Shown piece after piece: positions 10,209-18,923 of a DNA stretch of 64,000 nucleotides (position 1 is its first letter; each line of letters begins with the position of its first letter). The notes beneath the pieces were generated by a model. It searched no databases, was not told the DNA's origin, and was given only the letters and a program-made list of their open reading frames with translations. The DNA lies in contig CP054187.1 of NCBI GenBank assembly GCA_015200345.1, positions 1,038,470 to 1,102,469 of the forward strand. Reading direction: 5' to 3'. Made by a program: the position numbers and the translations under genes. Origin of the DNA: Planctomycetia bacterium. GTDB lineage: Bacteria > Planctomycetota > Phycisphaerae > UBA1845 > UTPLA1.

Positions 10209-10778
10209 TTACGGATCGAACCGCCGCACCTTCACATCGGTAACCAGCATATGAACCTTCTGATCCAGCGGACCAGCGGGGATCGAATCGACGACCTGTT
10301 CCTCGAGCGCAAAACCGCAGGCGATTCCGCGAAACTCCGCCTTGCCCAGAAAGCGATCGTAGAAACCACGACCACGGCCCAGCCGATTGCCGAACGGATC
10401 AAACCCCAACCCCGGCACGATCACCAGGTCGATCTGTTGCACAGGAATGATCTGGCCGCTGATCGGCTCGCGCACGCCGAGCTGATTGTTCGCGGCGACT
10501 TCGGTGTCCAGATCGCGAATCTCCATTGGGATCATCTGGCGGCTTTCCCAGCTCACCTGCGGGGCGACGACGCGCTTGCCGTCCTGCCAGGCCTGAAGCA
10601 CGATGGGCGTTGTGTCGGCCTCCTGCGGCAGCGACAAATAGATCATGATCGTCTCGCAGCGGCGGTATTCCGGCTCGGCGAGCAACAACCGCGCGGCGGC
10701 GCGCGAGCGCGAGACCATGTCGTCCGGCGAAATGGCCGCCAAGACCGCCCGCAGCCTGGATCGAAGTTCCTTCTTCAC
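10209..10778 (-). CDS. 5-formyltetrahydrofolate cyclo-ligase
   Basis: A 189-residue enzyme converting 5-formyl-THF to 5,10-methenyl-THF with ATP. The family signature is GLGFDPFGNRLGRGRGFYDRFL, at about residues 122-143 (loop binding ATP phosphates), and LPQEADTTPIV precedes it. Length is normal. It is divergent from the glycan gene at 10897 and upstream of the small coiled-coil gene. In many bacteria a zapA-like coiled-coil gene sits beside this enzyme; the small gene at 9946 is a possible analogue, but I see no specific ZapA signature. Confidence 0.92.
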   Translation of the reverse strand: MKKELRSRLRAVLAAISPDDMVSRSRAAARLLLAEPEYRRCETIMIYLSLPQEADTTPIVLQAWQDGKRVVAPQVSWESRQMIPMEIRDLDTEVAANNQLGVREPISGQIIPVQQIDLVIVPGLGFDPFGNRLGRGRGFYDRFLGKAEFRGIACGFALEEQVVDSIPAGPLDQKVHMLVTDVKVRRFDP

Positions 10779-10896
10779 CCGGTCCTCGCGAAGGGTTGCG
10801 TTCCCGTTAGAGAATATGGACTGGGCTGATCCGTTTCAATAGCATGGCCAACCGCAGCGGGAGAACCCCGCACGCATGCCGTACCCAGTGTGATTT

Positions 10897-11997
10897 GTGA
10901 GCCTGAAATCCACTTTACCGATTGCGACATTCGTGACCGGCGCGCTGCTTAGCGCTGCCGGAACGGCGATCGTGCTACGATGGTCCACGCGTCGCGGATT
11001 TGTCGATGTCCCGGGCGGGCACAAGGGCCATGCGCGACCGGTCGCGCTGGGCGGCGGCGCGGCCATCACGCTCGCGGCCGTGCTGCCGATGCTCGGCGCG
11101 ATCGCCGCGGCGAACTTGTTTGCCTCCGGCGCTGCGCCGGACTGGATGCCCGATTCGATTCGCATACACCTTGGCGGAATGGTGACCAAGACGCCGTTGG
11201 CGATCGCGCTGGCCGGCACGACCGCGTTCATCTGCGTCGTCGGCCTGATTGACGACCGCCGCGCGCTGCGGCCGCTGACGAAACTGATCGCACAAGTGGC
11301 CGCCGCCGCCGCGCTGGTACTTGGTTTCAACCTCCGCTTGCTTTCCGATCTGGGCTACGCCCCGTCGACGCTGCTGTCGATCCTCTGGATCGTCACGCTG
11401 ATGAACTCGTTCAACTTTCTCGACAACATGGACGGCCTCGCCGCAGGCGTTGCGATGATCGCAGCGAGCGTGTTCGCCAGCACGGCCATGCGCGCAGGGC
11501 AGGTCTTCGTGCCCGCGTGCTGTTTGCTTCTGGCTGGCGCGCTGGCGGGATTCCTGCCGTTCAACGTTCACCCCGCCCGCGTCTTCATGGGCGACGCCGG
11601 CAGCATGGTGATCGGCCTGCTCATCGGCGTGCTGACGATTCTTACGACGTTCGCCGACCCGGCGCAGGGCCAGACCCCGGTCGGTGTACTCGCGCCGCTG
11701 GTGGTCATGGCGGTGCCGCTTTATGACACGGCGAGCGTCATCTGGATTCGCTGGCGCAGCGGCAGCCCGATCTGGGCCGGTGATCGTCGGCACTTCTCGC
11801 ACCGCCTCGTGCGCCGCGGCATGCCGGTGCGCCAGGCCGTTGCGGTCATCTGGCTGGCCACGCTGGTCACATCGCTCCCCGCGCTGATGCTGCCGCGCGC
11901 GAGCTGGCCGCTGGCGTGGGGCATCCTGTTGCAAACGCTGCTCGTGGTCGCGCTGGTCGCCCTGCTGGAGAGCGCCGGCGGCGACGGATCGGATTAG
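10897..11997 (+). CDS. Undecaprenyl-phosphate sugar-1-phosphate transferase (WecA/TagO/MraY family)
   Basis: A 366-residue multi-pass membrane enzyme that links UDP-N-acetylhexosamine to undecaprenyl phosphate, the first step of lipid-linked glycan assembly. Motifs in order: GLIDDRR (catalytic aspartates, about residue 112), NSFNFLDNMDGLAAG (about 169-183), VFMGDAGSM (about 229) and DRRHFSHRLVRRG, the histidine motif typical of WecA/TagO rather than MraY. The start is GTG. It ends 4 bases before an O-antigen ligase-like gene and is surely co-transcribed with it. Sugar specificity (GlcNAc or other) cannot be read from the sequence. Confidence 0.9.
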   Translation: MSLKSTLPIATFVTGALLSAAGTAIVLRWSTRRGFVDVPGGHKGHARPVALGGGAAITLAAVLPMLGAIAAANLFASGAAPDWMPDSIRIHLGGMVTKTPLAIALAGTTAFICVVGLIDDRRALRPLTKLIAQVAAAAALVLGFNLRLLSDLGYAPSTLLSILWIVTLMNSFNFLDNMDGLAAGVAMIAASVFASTAMRAGQVFVPACCLLLAGALAGFLPFNVHPARVFMGDAGSMVIGLLIGVLTILTTFADPAQGQTPVGVLAPLVVMAVPLYDTASVIWIRWRSGSPIWAGDRRHFSHRLVRRGMPVRQAVAVIWLATLVTSLPALMLPRASWPLAWGILLQTLLVVALVALLESAGGDGSD

Positions 11998-12001
11998 AGC
12001 G

Positions 12002-14377
12002 ATGGCCGGACCGATCGCGCGATTCATCGACCACGCCGTCCTGCTCGTCCTCCTCACGCTCATCCCGCTGCGCGCCGTCGCCGGTGAGACGCACTCGTTT
12101 GAAACGCCACGTTTGCTGCGCGGCCTCACTTCGTTCGGCCCATCGCCGGCGACCACGTTTGCAATCGCGGCAATCATCGTCGCGTGCGCCGGATGGGTGT
12201 TCGCCTCGGGCGCGTGGCGCGGCCGGCGAATGCGTACGACCGGGCTGGAGGCGGGCGGGCTGATGCTGTTCGTCGCGTCGAACATCGCATTTGTTCGCGC
12301 GGGCCAGAAGCATTTGGCATTGATCGGCGCGTCCGATTTTCTCACCATCGTGCTGTATGCGATCACGCTTCGGCAGTTGCTGACGTCGCGCTGGCACCTC
12401 CGGCTGGGGCTGGCCGTCGTCATGGCGACCGCGGGAATGCTCGTCGCCAAGGCGTGCTACCAGAAATGGATCGAATGGCCGGCGACGATCACGTATTACG
12501 AGGAACACCGCGAGGAATTGCTCGGCAGCGCACCTCCCTCAAGTGCGGCGACGGCGCCCAACGCCCCCCCCTCGACAAACCAGGCAATCGCACTTTCCGA
12601 CGACGCCTCCGTCCAGCGCCGCGAGGGGTTGATTCATGATTACGAGGCCCGCCTGCGGTCCGGCGCGATGACCGGCTACTTTGCCCATCCCAACATCCTC
12701 GGAAGCTGTATGGCCATGCTGACGCTTTGCTGCGCCGGCATCGCGTTCACACGATGGCGCGGCGGTCGACGCGGCGCCGCGATCGCGCCGATCTTCCTCG
12801 CTCTGGCATGCGCTGGCGTTCTGCTGGGCACGCAATCCAAAGGCGCCAGCGTCGCCTGCGCAGCAACGGCGTGCTTCCTGGGAACTTGCCTCATCCTGCG
12901 CAAACTCAAACAAGCCCGGCATCCAGACCGACCAGATGTTTCGCGGGATGCCGGCGCAACGGCTCGCATCCTTCGCCGCACACTCGTCATCGGCTGGATT
13001 CTCGCGGCCATGGGCGCAGCGAGCCTCTTCGCAATGCTCCGCGCCGATCCCGGTTTAATGGGTCTTTCGATGCGCTATCGCGCGATGTACTGGGAAGGCG
13101 CGATGGCGATGGTGGACGACGTGGGTGTGTGGGGACTCGGGCCGGACAATTTCGGGCGGCACTTCACGCGCTACAAGCCCGTCGCCTGCCCGGAGGAAGT
13201 GGACGATCCGCACAACTGGCTGATTAAGTCATTCGTAGAGCATGGATGGCTCGGCGCGGCCGGCCTGCTCGCCCTGTTCATCGGCGGGTCGTTGAAGCTC
13301 ACCACGGTCCCCTCTCCCTCCCAGGGAGAGGGGTGGGGTGAGGGTGATCCGCGCGCCGCACGCGAACAGTCCGTCGTCCTGAACCTCGCCGTGGTCCTCG
13401 CCCTGTTCGCAATCGCATGGGTCGCGCTCATCGCGGGCGCACCGTCGGATTTTACGCTCGTCACGCTTGCACTGGGCCTCGCGCCCTTCGCGCTTTTCTT
13501 CGTCGCCGGCGCGATCGAACGCGCGGACACAACGCGCTTTGAAGACAATGACCTGCCCCTGCTTGCCGCCGGCCTGGGCGCAGGGCTGGTCGCCTTCCTT
13601 GTGCACGCCTTCATCGACCTCGCGCTCTTCATGCCCGGTGCGGCCACGATGTTCTTCGCCGTCGCGGCGATCGCGCTGGCGGCGCGCGATGCGAAGAACC
13701 ACATCGACGAGGCAATTGATGATTCCGATCGCCCGGCCGCACGGAAGCTCGACCGTGAGCAGACGCGTCGCCATCGACTGGCGCTTCCTGCCGGCGCGTC
13801 GATGGTCATCGTCGCCGCCTGCTTGCTTGCAGAGTCGTATTTGTGTCACCACTATGCGTATTTTCTGGAATGGAGCCGCCAAGACCCCGGGCGCGGGGCG
13901 TACGGCTATCGGGAGGCAGCAACGTATTACGCGCTCGACGGCACGGCGGTCGAAGAGATGCTCGATACGCTGTCGCCGCGGATCGCCTCGCGGACCGACG
14001 CCGACGAGGTGCTGAAACTGACGGACGAGCTGGAGCGCCGCGACCCGTTCAACGCCGCCGTGTGGCACCATCGCATGGCGGCCTATTCCGCTCGATTCGC
14101 CCTCGGTGGCGATCTCGCCGATCTGCGACAGGCTGTGGCGATGCAGCAGAAAAGCATCGAGACGTATCCCACGTCGCCGCTGCGCTGGCTGGCCCTGGGC
14201 GATCTGCTCGAGCGGCTGGCAAGCCAGTCTCGCGACCCGGCGGACCGACGCGCCGCAGCCGACGCGCTCCAGCGGGCGCTCGATCTCGACGCGCAACGAA
14301 TCTACGTCTCGAAACCGAATCGCCTGTCCGCGGATTTCCTGCAATCCATACGCGAGCGAATTGGCAGGCTGCGGTGA
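12002..14377 (+). CDS. O-antigen ligase/polymerase-like membrane protein
   Basis: A 791-residue protein of the Wzy/WaaL O-antigen ligase superfamily, expected to transfer or polymerise lipid-linked glycan on the outer face of the inner membrane. There are about a dozen hydrophobic segments. Diagnostic parts are GYFAHPNILG (about residue 226), SMRYRAMYWEGAMAM and the large loop ending DDPHNWLIKSFVEHGWLGA. The C-terminal ~180 residues are soluble and helix-repeat-like (TPR-type). An 11-bp perfect palindrome from a dispersed repeat family is embedded in frame at 13309-13333, adding PSPSQGEGWGEGD between membrane segments. The gene follows the WecA/TagO-like gene by 4 bases. Confidence 0.85.
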   Translation: MAGPIARFIDHAVLLVLLTLIPLRAVAGETHSFETPRLLRGLTSFGPSPATTFAIAAIIVACAGWVFASGAWRGRRMRTTGLEAGGLMLFVASNIAFVRAGQKHLALIGASDFLTIVLYAITLRQLLTSRWHLRLGLAVVMATAGMLVAKACYQKWIEWPATITYYEEHREELLGSAPPSSAATAPNAPPSTNQAIALSDDASVQRREGLIHDYEARLRSGAMTGYFAHPNILGSCMAMLTLCCAGIAFTRWRGGRRGAAIAPIFLALACAGVLLGTQSKGASVACAATACFLGTCLILRKLKQARHPDRPDVSRDAGATARILRRTLVIGWILAAMGAASLFAMLRADPGLMGLSMRYRAMYWEGAMAMVDDVGVWGLGPDNFGRHFTRYKPVACPEEVDDPHNWLIKSFVEHGWLGAAGLLALFIGGSLKLTTVPSPSQGEGWGEGDPRAAREQSVVLNLAVVLALFAIAWVALIAGAPSDFTLVTLALGLAPFALFFVAGAIERADTTRFEDNDLPLLAAGLGAGLVAFLVHAFIDLALFMPGAATMFFAVAAIALAARDAKNHIDEAIDDSDRPAARKLDREQTRRHRLALPAGASMVIVAACLLAESYLCHHYAYFLEWSRQDPGRGAYGYREAATYYALDGTAVEEMLDTLSPRIASRTDADEVLKLTDELERRDPFNAAVWHHRMAAYSARFALGGDLADLRQAVAMQQKSIETYPTSPLRWLALGDLLERLASQSRDPADRRAAADALQRALDLDAQRIYVSKPNRLSADFLQSIRERIGRLR
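13309..13348. repeat. GGGAGAGGGG palindromic repeat inserted in frame
   Basis: Perfect 11-bp stems at 13309-13319 and 13323-13333 with a 3-base loop, followed by a GGGGTGAGGGTGA tail. The same stem and tail sequences recur in the intergenic repeat at 34693-34822. Here it lies inside the O-antigen ligase-like gene and is translated without a stop. Confidence 0.85.
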
Positions 14378-14488
14378 TTTCGGCGATGCTCGGCGTCTCC
14401 CTGGCGATCGCGGCTTGGACGTGACGCGATTCCTCGGCGCAGATGCACCAGATGCCACGCTTCTTGAACCGCGTTAAAATGACCGGCC

Positions 14489-15985
14489 ATGACAACCACG
14501 GGAGTCAATCCGGCCGATCGCGCCGGAGAGCGATTGCATCCGTCAAACGCTCCCCCGGCACGGCACGATCTCGGCGCGACCAGCGCACACGCCTGCCCGC
14601 GCCCGTTGCCGATACCGCACGGTCCCACGCCGGATCATCAGCCGCTCAACGCCGCCGACCGTCTCATGCTCGTCGGGCATGACGGCATGCGCTCGATCGA
14701 CCACGCGGGCTTTCAGTGTCAATCGCATCTCTGGCTCGCGGGGCGCGTCGACGTGCCGGCGCTGCGAGGGGCGCTGGAGACGCTCCATCAACACTACCCA
14801 GTCATGACGGCACGGCTGGAGAAATACCCATCGACTCCGTCGTCGCTCGGTCGCACGCCGCCTTCCACCGGGCCGCGCTGGGTGTTTCAAAACAATACAT
14901 CAGTCGAGTTTAACGAGGTGACCCTCGACGCCGCCGACGAGGCCGCCGTGCGGCGCTACGCCGAGCGCCGGTTTGACGAGCCGCTCGACCTGCCGCGGAT
15001 GAACCCGATCGGTTTTCACCTGTTGCACCTGCCCGACGGGCGCGATGTCTTCCTGCTGCGCTGGTCGCATGTGCTGATGGACGGCAAGGCGCCGGAACTG
15101 GTCGTGCACGAACTCAATCGGCGGTTCGAAGACCCCGGCCTGCCCGCCCCGCCACCGCCCGACGGCGACGAAATGCAGGCGCACCTCGCCAAGTTCGATC
15201 GCACCGTTCGCCGCAAGGCCGCCGCGCGCGTCATACGCAGTCACCTTCGCCTGCCGGTCAGGCCGCTCACGCTCGTACCGCCCGATGCGCCCGACTGGGT
15301 CACCGGTCCGTTTCGCATGATCGTCCGCACGCTCGATGTCGGCGCGACGGAGCAGTTCGTCGCGCGCGTGAAACGGCTGTGCGGGTTCAACAACCTGGCG
15401 CCGGCCGTCCTCGCGAGCGTCTTTCGCGCGTGCCTGCAACACACGCCGCGCCGCGTCAAGCGGCGATCCCTTCTTCAAACAGACGTTCCGCTCAATCTGC
15501 GCCCCCCCGGTTCGACGCAACCGTTGTTTCGCAACTTCATGGCGTTTATCTCGCTGGGCGCGCGCGTGCGCGACCTGGGCCGACGCGACGATCTCACGCA
15601 GCAGCTCAACGTGCAGATGCGCGAGCAGCTTCGCCGCGGCATCGACCTGGGCAACCTGCAAATGATGTCGTTCATGAGTCGCTACGACCGGATGCTGGCC
15701 AGACACATCAAGACGCACATGCAGAAATCCCCCATGGCCCTGGGATTCGGCTTTCTCGGTCCGGCATTCGGGGGCATGGAGGCGTTCTGCGGCGTGCCGG
15801 TCGAGCGGTTTTACACGCTCAATTCCGCGCTCGCACCGCCGGGCATCACGCTCCAGGTGAACCTGCACCGCGGGCGGCTGAACTTCGCCCTCACCTACGT
15901 CGGAGACGCCGTGCCCGACTCGCTGGCGCAGGCGTTTCTTGATACCATGATCGCGGATTTGCAGGATGAACGGGCGTCGCGTTGA
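14489..15985 (+). CDS. Condensation/acyltransferase-fold protein (CoA-dependent acyltransferase superfamily)
   Basis: A 498-residue protein with the chloramphenicol-acetyltransferase/condensation-domain fold. The active-site motif appears as RWSHVLMDGKAPEL (about residues 190-203), the single-histidine form of HHxxxDG. The first 50 residues are proline-rich and probably disordered. Relatives include wax-ester/diacylglycerol acyltransferases, PapA-type glycolipid acyltransferases and condensation-like proteins. Standing 111 bases after the O-antigen ligase-like gene, it may acylate a glycolipid, but this is inference. No carrier-protein or adenylation domain accompanies it. The substrate is unknown. 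Confidence 0.75.
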   Translation: MTTTGVNPADRAGERLHPSNAPPARHDLGATSAHACPRPLPIPHGPTPDHQPLNAADRLMLVGHDGMRSIDHAGFQCQSHLWLAGRVDVPALRGALETLHQHYPVMTARLEKYPSTPSSLGRTPPSTGPRWVFQNNTSVEFNEVTLDAADEAAVRRYAERRFDEPLDLPRMNPIGFHLLHLPDGRDVFLLRWSHVLMDGKAPELVVHELNRRFEDPGLPAPPPPDGDEMQAHLAKFDRTVRRKAAARVIRSHLRLPVRPLTLVPPDAPDWVTGPFRMIVRTLDVGATEQFVARVKRLCGFNNLAPAVLASVFRACLQHTPRRVKRRSLLQTDVPLNLRPPGSTQPLFRNFMAFISLGARVRDLGRRDDLTQQLNVQMREQLRRGIDLGNLQMMSFMSRYDRMLARHIKTHMQKSPMALGFGFLGPAFGGMEAFCGVPVERFYTLNSALAPPGITLQVNLHRGRLNFALTYVGDAVPDSLAQAFLDTMIADLQDERASR

Positions 15986-16082
15986 TGCGGCGCGGTTCGT
16001 GTGATCAGCGAAGCCCCCTGCATGGGCGCGGAGCTTTGCCGCAATATTCGTTCGCACGAAAGCTCAATGAGGAACACGCACC

Positions 16083-17216
16083 ATGGAATTCGCACTCTCC
16101 GAATCGCAAAAAACCATCCGCGCCGAGGCCATCGAGTTCGCAAAGACGCAACTCACCACCGGCGAAGTCAATCCCATCTTTGACAAGGACGGCTGGAAGA
16201 AGTGCGCCGCCTTCGGTGCGATGGGCGTGACGGTGCCCACCGACTTCGGCGGCCGCGGCCAGTTGCTCGACGAGTTCGTCGCCATGATGGAGGGCCTGGG
16301 CTACGCCAGCCGCCGAATGGGCTTGCTCACGGCGATCGGCGCGCACGTCTTCGGCGTCGTGGAGCCGCTCAACGTCGCCGGAACCGACGAGCAGAAGAAA
16401 AAGTACCTGCGAAAGCTCACGACCGGGGAATGGGTCGGCGCGCACAGCGTCACCGAGCCGCAAGCTGGCAGCGATCTCGGCGGGCTGACCACGCTGGCCG
16501 TGCGTCAGGGCGATTACTACATCATCAACGGGAAGAAACGCTACACAACCTGCGGCGCGGGGGCGGATTTGCATGTCGTGTACGCGCGGATGGACGACCC
16601 GACGCGCTATCGGTTGAGCTGCTTCCTGCTCGAGCCGGGCACGCCAGGGATGACCGTGCGGCCGCTGCCGGCGATCGGTCTGGCCGGGTCGGGTCTGTCA
16701 GAAGTGACCTACGAAAACGTGCGCGTGCCGGCGTACAACCTGCTGGGCAAGGAGGGCGCGGGCAGCACGCTGTTCCAGGGGTCGATCGAGCGCGAGCGGG
16801 CGTGCATCTTCGGTGCGGCGCTGGGCAGCATGGCGCGGGAGATCGAGCTGGCCGTCGCCTACGCCAACCAGCGCGAGGTGGCTGGCAAGAAGATCGGCCA
16901 GCATCAGGCGATCAGCCACCGCATCGCGGACATGAAGGTGCGCCTGGAGGCGAGCCGGCTGTTGCTGTATCACGTGACGGCGCTGAAAAGCAAGGGCAAG
17001 CGCGCGCCGGTGGAGGCGGCCATCGCCAAACTCTTCGTCAGCGAATCGTTCATGCAGAACAGCATCGACCTGATCCGCATTCACGGCGGCAACGGATTCG
17101 TGAATGAGGGCGGCGTCGAGAGTTACCTGCGCGATTCGCTGGGCGGCATCATTTACAGCGGCACGAACGACATCCAGCGAAACATCATCGCAGCGAACCT
17201 CGGTCTGCGTTTCTGA
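16083..17216 (+). CDS. Acyl-CoA dehydrogenase
   Basis: A 377-residue FAD flavoenzyme introducing a trans-2 double bond into acyl-CoA. The N-terminal helical domain, the middle beta domain (AHSVTEPQAGSDLGG, about residues 120-134) and the C-terminal helical domain (YSGTNDIQRNIIA) are all present. The glutamate used as catalytic base by medium- and short-chain enzymes (YEGT) is Ser359 here. A glutamate at about 238 (IERERACIF) aligns with the alternative base used by isovaleryl- and long-chain enzymes. The enzyme therefore looks active but of that second type. Chain-length specificity is not determinable. The histidine kinase gene follows 31 bases later. Confidence 0.92.
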   Translation: MEFALSESQKTIRAEAIEFAKTQLTTGEVNPIFDKDGWKKCAAFGAMGVTVPTDFGGRGQLLDEFVAMMEGLGYASRRMGLLTAIGAHVFGVVEPLNVAGTDEQKKKYLRKLTTGEWVGAHSVTEPQAGSDLGGLTTLAVRQGDYYIINGKKRYTTCGAGADLHVVYARMDDPTRYRLSCFLLEPGTPGMTVRPLPAIGLAGSGLSEVTYENVRVPAYNLLGKEGAGSTLFQGSIERERACIFGAALGSMAREIELAVAYANQREVAGKKIGQHQAISHRIADMKVRLEASRLLLYHVTALKSKGKRAPVEAAIAKLFVSESFMQNSIDLIRIHGGNGFVNEGGVESYLRDSLGGIIYSGTNDIQRNIIAANLGLRF

Positions 17217-17247
17217 ATCGTGCGATGCGGCTTCCTCGGCAGGCGCC

Positions 17248-18021
17248 ATGACGACCGACCGACCTCAACCTGCTCGAACCGACGAAGCCCACCTGCTGGC
17301 CCGTCAACTGGTGGAATTGTCCGCGCTGACTGGCGGGCTGGCGCACGAGATTCGCAACCCGCTCTCGACGCTGAAGGTGAATCTCCAGTTGCTCGACGAA
17401 GACTGGGCCAAGCTGGAAACGATCGACCGGCCCGATCCGCGCGAGGCGCAGGACGTGGCCCGCCGCAGCCGCCGGCGCATCGCCAGCCTTGTGCAGGAGA
17501 CGCACCGCCTCGAGCGCATCCTCGCTGATTTTCTTCAGTTCGTCGGCAAACGCGAGCTTCGGCTCGCCGACGCCGACCTGAATACACTTGTCTCTGAAAT
17601 GGCCGATTTCTATGCGCCGCAGGCCCGGGCGCACGGCATCGCGCTGGAACTGCACTGCACGGCGAACGCCCTGCCGTGCCGCGTCGACGCGCAAGCCATC
17701 AAGCAGGCGCTCCTCAACCTGCTCATCAACGCGCAACAGGCCATGCCCGGCGGCGGACGCATCACGCTCTCCACGGCGCGCGACGACGACGGCCACGTCC
17801 GAATCGACGTGGAAGACACCGGTCCGGGCATCGACCCCGCCGAGCAAGAGGATGTGTTCCGAGCGTACTACTCGACCAAGAAGGGCGGCACCGGGCTGGG
17901 GCTGGCGATGGCCCGGCGCATCGCGCACGAACATGGCGGTGACATTACTTTGGCATCCACGCCCGGCTGCGGCGCGCGATTCTCCATCCGCCTGCCCGGC
18001 CGCGGCGGCAGGCACGACTGA
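17248..18021 (+). CDS. Sensor-less histidine kinase (NtrB-like transmitter)
   Basis: A 257-residue protein consisting almost only of a two-component transmitter: H-box LTGGLAHEIRNPLSTLKVNL (about residues 27-46), N-box ALLNLLINAQQAMPGGG, G1 box DTGPGID and G2 box KKGGTGLGLAMARR. There is no transmembrane helix and no PAS domain, so input probably comes from a protein partner. The H-box form resembles NtrB and other soluble kinases. The start is set at ATG 17248; the frame is open further upstream only as a shadow of the acyl-CoA dehydrogenase. No response regulator lies nearby. Confidence 0.88.
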   Translation: MTTDRPQPARTDEAHLLARQLVELSALTGGLAHEIRNPLSTLKVNLQLLDEDWAKLETIDRPDPREAQDVARRSRRRIASLVQETHRLERILADFLQFVGKRELRLADADLNTLVSEMADFYAPQARAHGIALELHCTANALPCRVDAQAIKQALLNLLINAQQAMPGGGRITLSTARDDDGHVRIDVEDTGPGIDPAEQEDVFRAYYSTKKGGTGLGLAMARRIAHEHGGDITLASTPGCGARFSIRLPGRGGRHD

Positions 18022-18037
18022 CCGCGCGAGGAAAATC

Positions 18038-18814
18038 ATGACCAGCAACCACCGGCTCTATCGCGATCCAGCCCATGAAACCTGGCGAGTCTTCCGCATC
18101 ATGTCGGAGTTCGTCGACGGATTCGAGACCATGAGCCAGATCGGGCAGGCCGTCAGCGTGTTCGGATCGGCCCGGCTCGGCCCCAACACGCAGGAATACC
18201 AGTCCGCGGAGCGCCTGGCGCGCAAGCTCGTCGAGCGGGGCTTCGCGATCATCACCGGCGGCGGCCCGGGCATCATGGAAGCGGCCAACAAGGGCGCGTT
18301 TCAGGCCGGCGGCGTCAGCGTCGGATTGAACATCACGCTGCCGCACGAGCAGGAGGCCAACCCGTATCAGACGATCAGCATGGAGTTCAATCATTTCTTC
18401 GCGCGAAAGGTGATGTTCGTGAAATACGCGATGGGGCTTGTGTGTTTTCCCGGCGGCTTCGGGACGCTGGACGAGTTCTTCGAGGCCATGACGCTGATCC
18501 AGACGGAGAAATCGCCGCGGTTCCCGGTGGTCCTGATCGGCTCGGAGTTCTGGACGCCGCTCCAGGCGTTCATGCGCGATACATTGCTGAATCGCTATCA
18601 GGCCATTTCGCCCGCGGACCTCGATCTGTTCATCATCACCGACGACCTCGACGCCGCCGCCGATCATCTGCGGGCGACCGTGGATCAGTGTTTCGGCGAC
18701 TTGCGCCCGCCCACGGTTTCCGAAGAAATCGCGATGCCGCGCGAGAAACAAATCACCGGCGAAGGGATGCGTTTCGGACGCAGCCCGCGCCGCGCCCCCC
18801 TGCAATACGAATAA
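18038..18814 (+). CDS. LOG-family protein (TIGR00730-type nucleotide phosphoribohydrolase)
   Basis: A 258-residue Rossmann-fold protein of the LONELY GUY/lysine-decarboxylase-like family. The two signatures are TGGGPGIMEAANKGA (about residues 75-89) and PGGFGTLDEFFEA (about 140-152). Family members cleave nucleoside 5'-monophosphates to base and ribose 5-phosphate, including cytokinin precursors in some organisms. The start at 18038 has GAGGAAAA upstream. It is 16 bases after the kinase gene, so probably in the same transcript. The C-terminal ~30 residues are basic and likely unstructured. Confidence 0.88.
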   Translation: MTSNHRLYRDPAHETWRVFRIMSEFVDGFETMSQIGQAVSVFGSARLGPNTQEYQSAERLARKLVERGFAIITGGGPGIMEAANKGAFQAGGVSVGLNITLPHEQEANPYQTISMEFNHFFARKVMFVKYAMGLVCFPGGFGTLDEFFEAMTLIQTEKSPRFPVVLIGSEFWTPLQAFMRDTLLNRYQAISPADLDLFIITDDLDAAADHLRATVDQCFGDLRPPTVSEEIAMPREKQITGEGMRFGRSPRRAPLQYE

Positions 18815-18832
18815 CCGCGGTCGATTCGACGT

Positions 18833-18861
18833 TTGTTTTCCACGTGGCACGGCGATAAAAT
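18833..18861 (+). promoter_or_regulatory. Promoter of the kinase-sigma factor operon
   Basis: TTGTTT, 17 bases, TAAAAT. It would start transcription near 18868, about 55 bases before the kinase start. It lies in the short gap after the LOG gene. Consensus matching only. Confidence 0.45.
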
Positions 18862-18923
18862 AAGCCATCGCGACTGCGCGGAGGCCAATCCTTCGCGCCG
18901 TGCAGCTCGGCCGGTGGCCTGCC

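Noticed and set aside
13309..13348. Frameshift or pseudogene call for the O-antigen ligase-like gene because of the repeat
   Set aside because: The frame stays open through the element and conserved family segments continue on both sides, so the gene appears intact.
10975..14458. Long minus-strand frames (491 and 409 codons) opposite the WecA/TagO-like and O-antigen ligase-like genes
   Set aside because: Both are mirror frames of membrane-protein genes whose motifs are clear on the plus strand.
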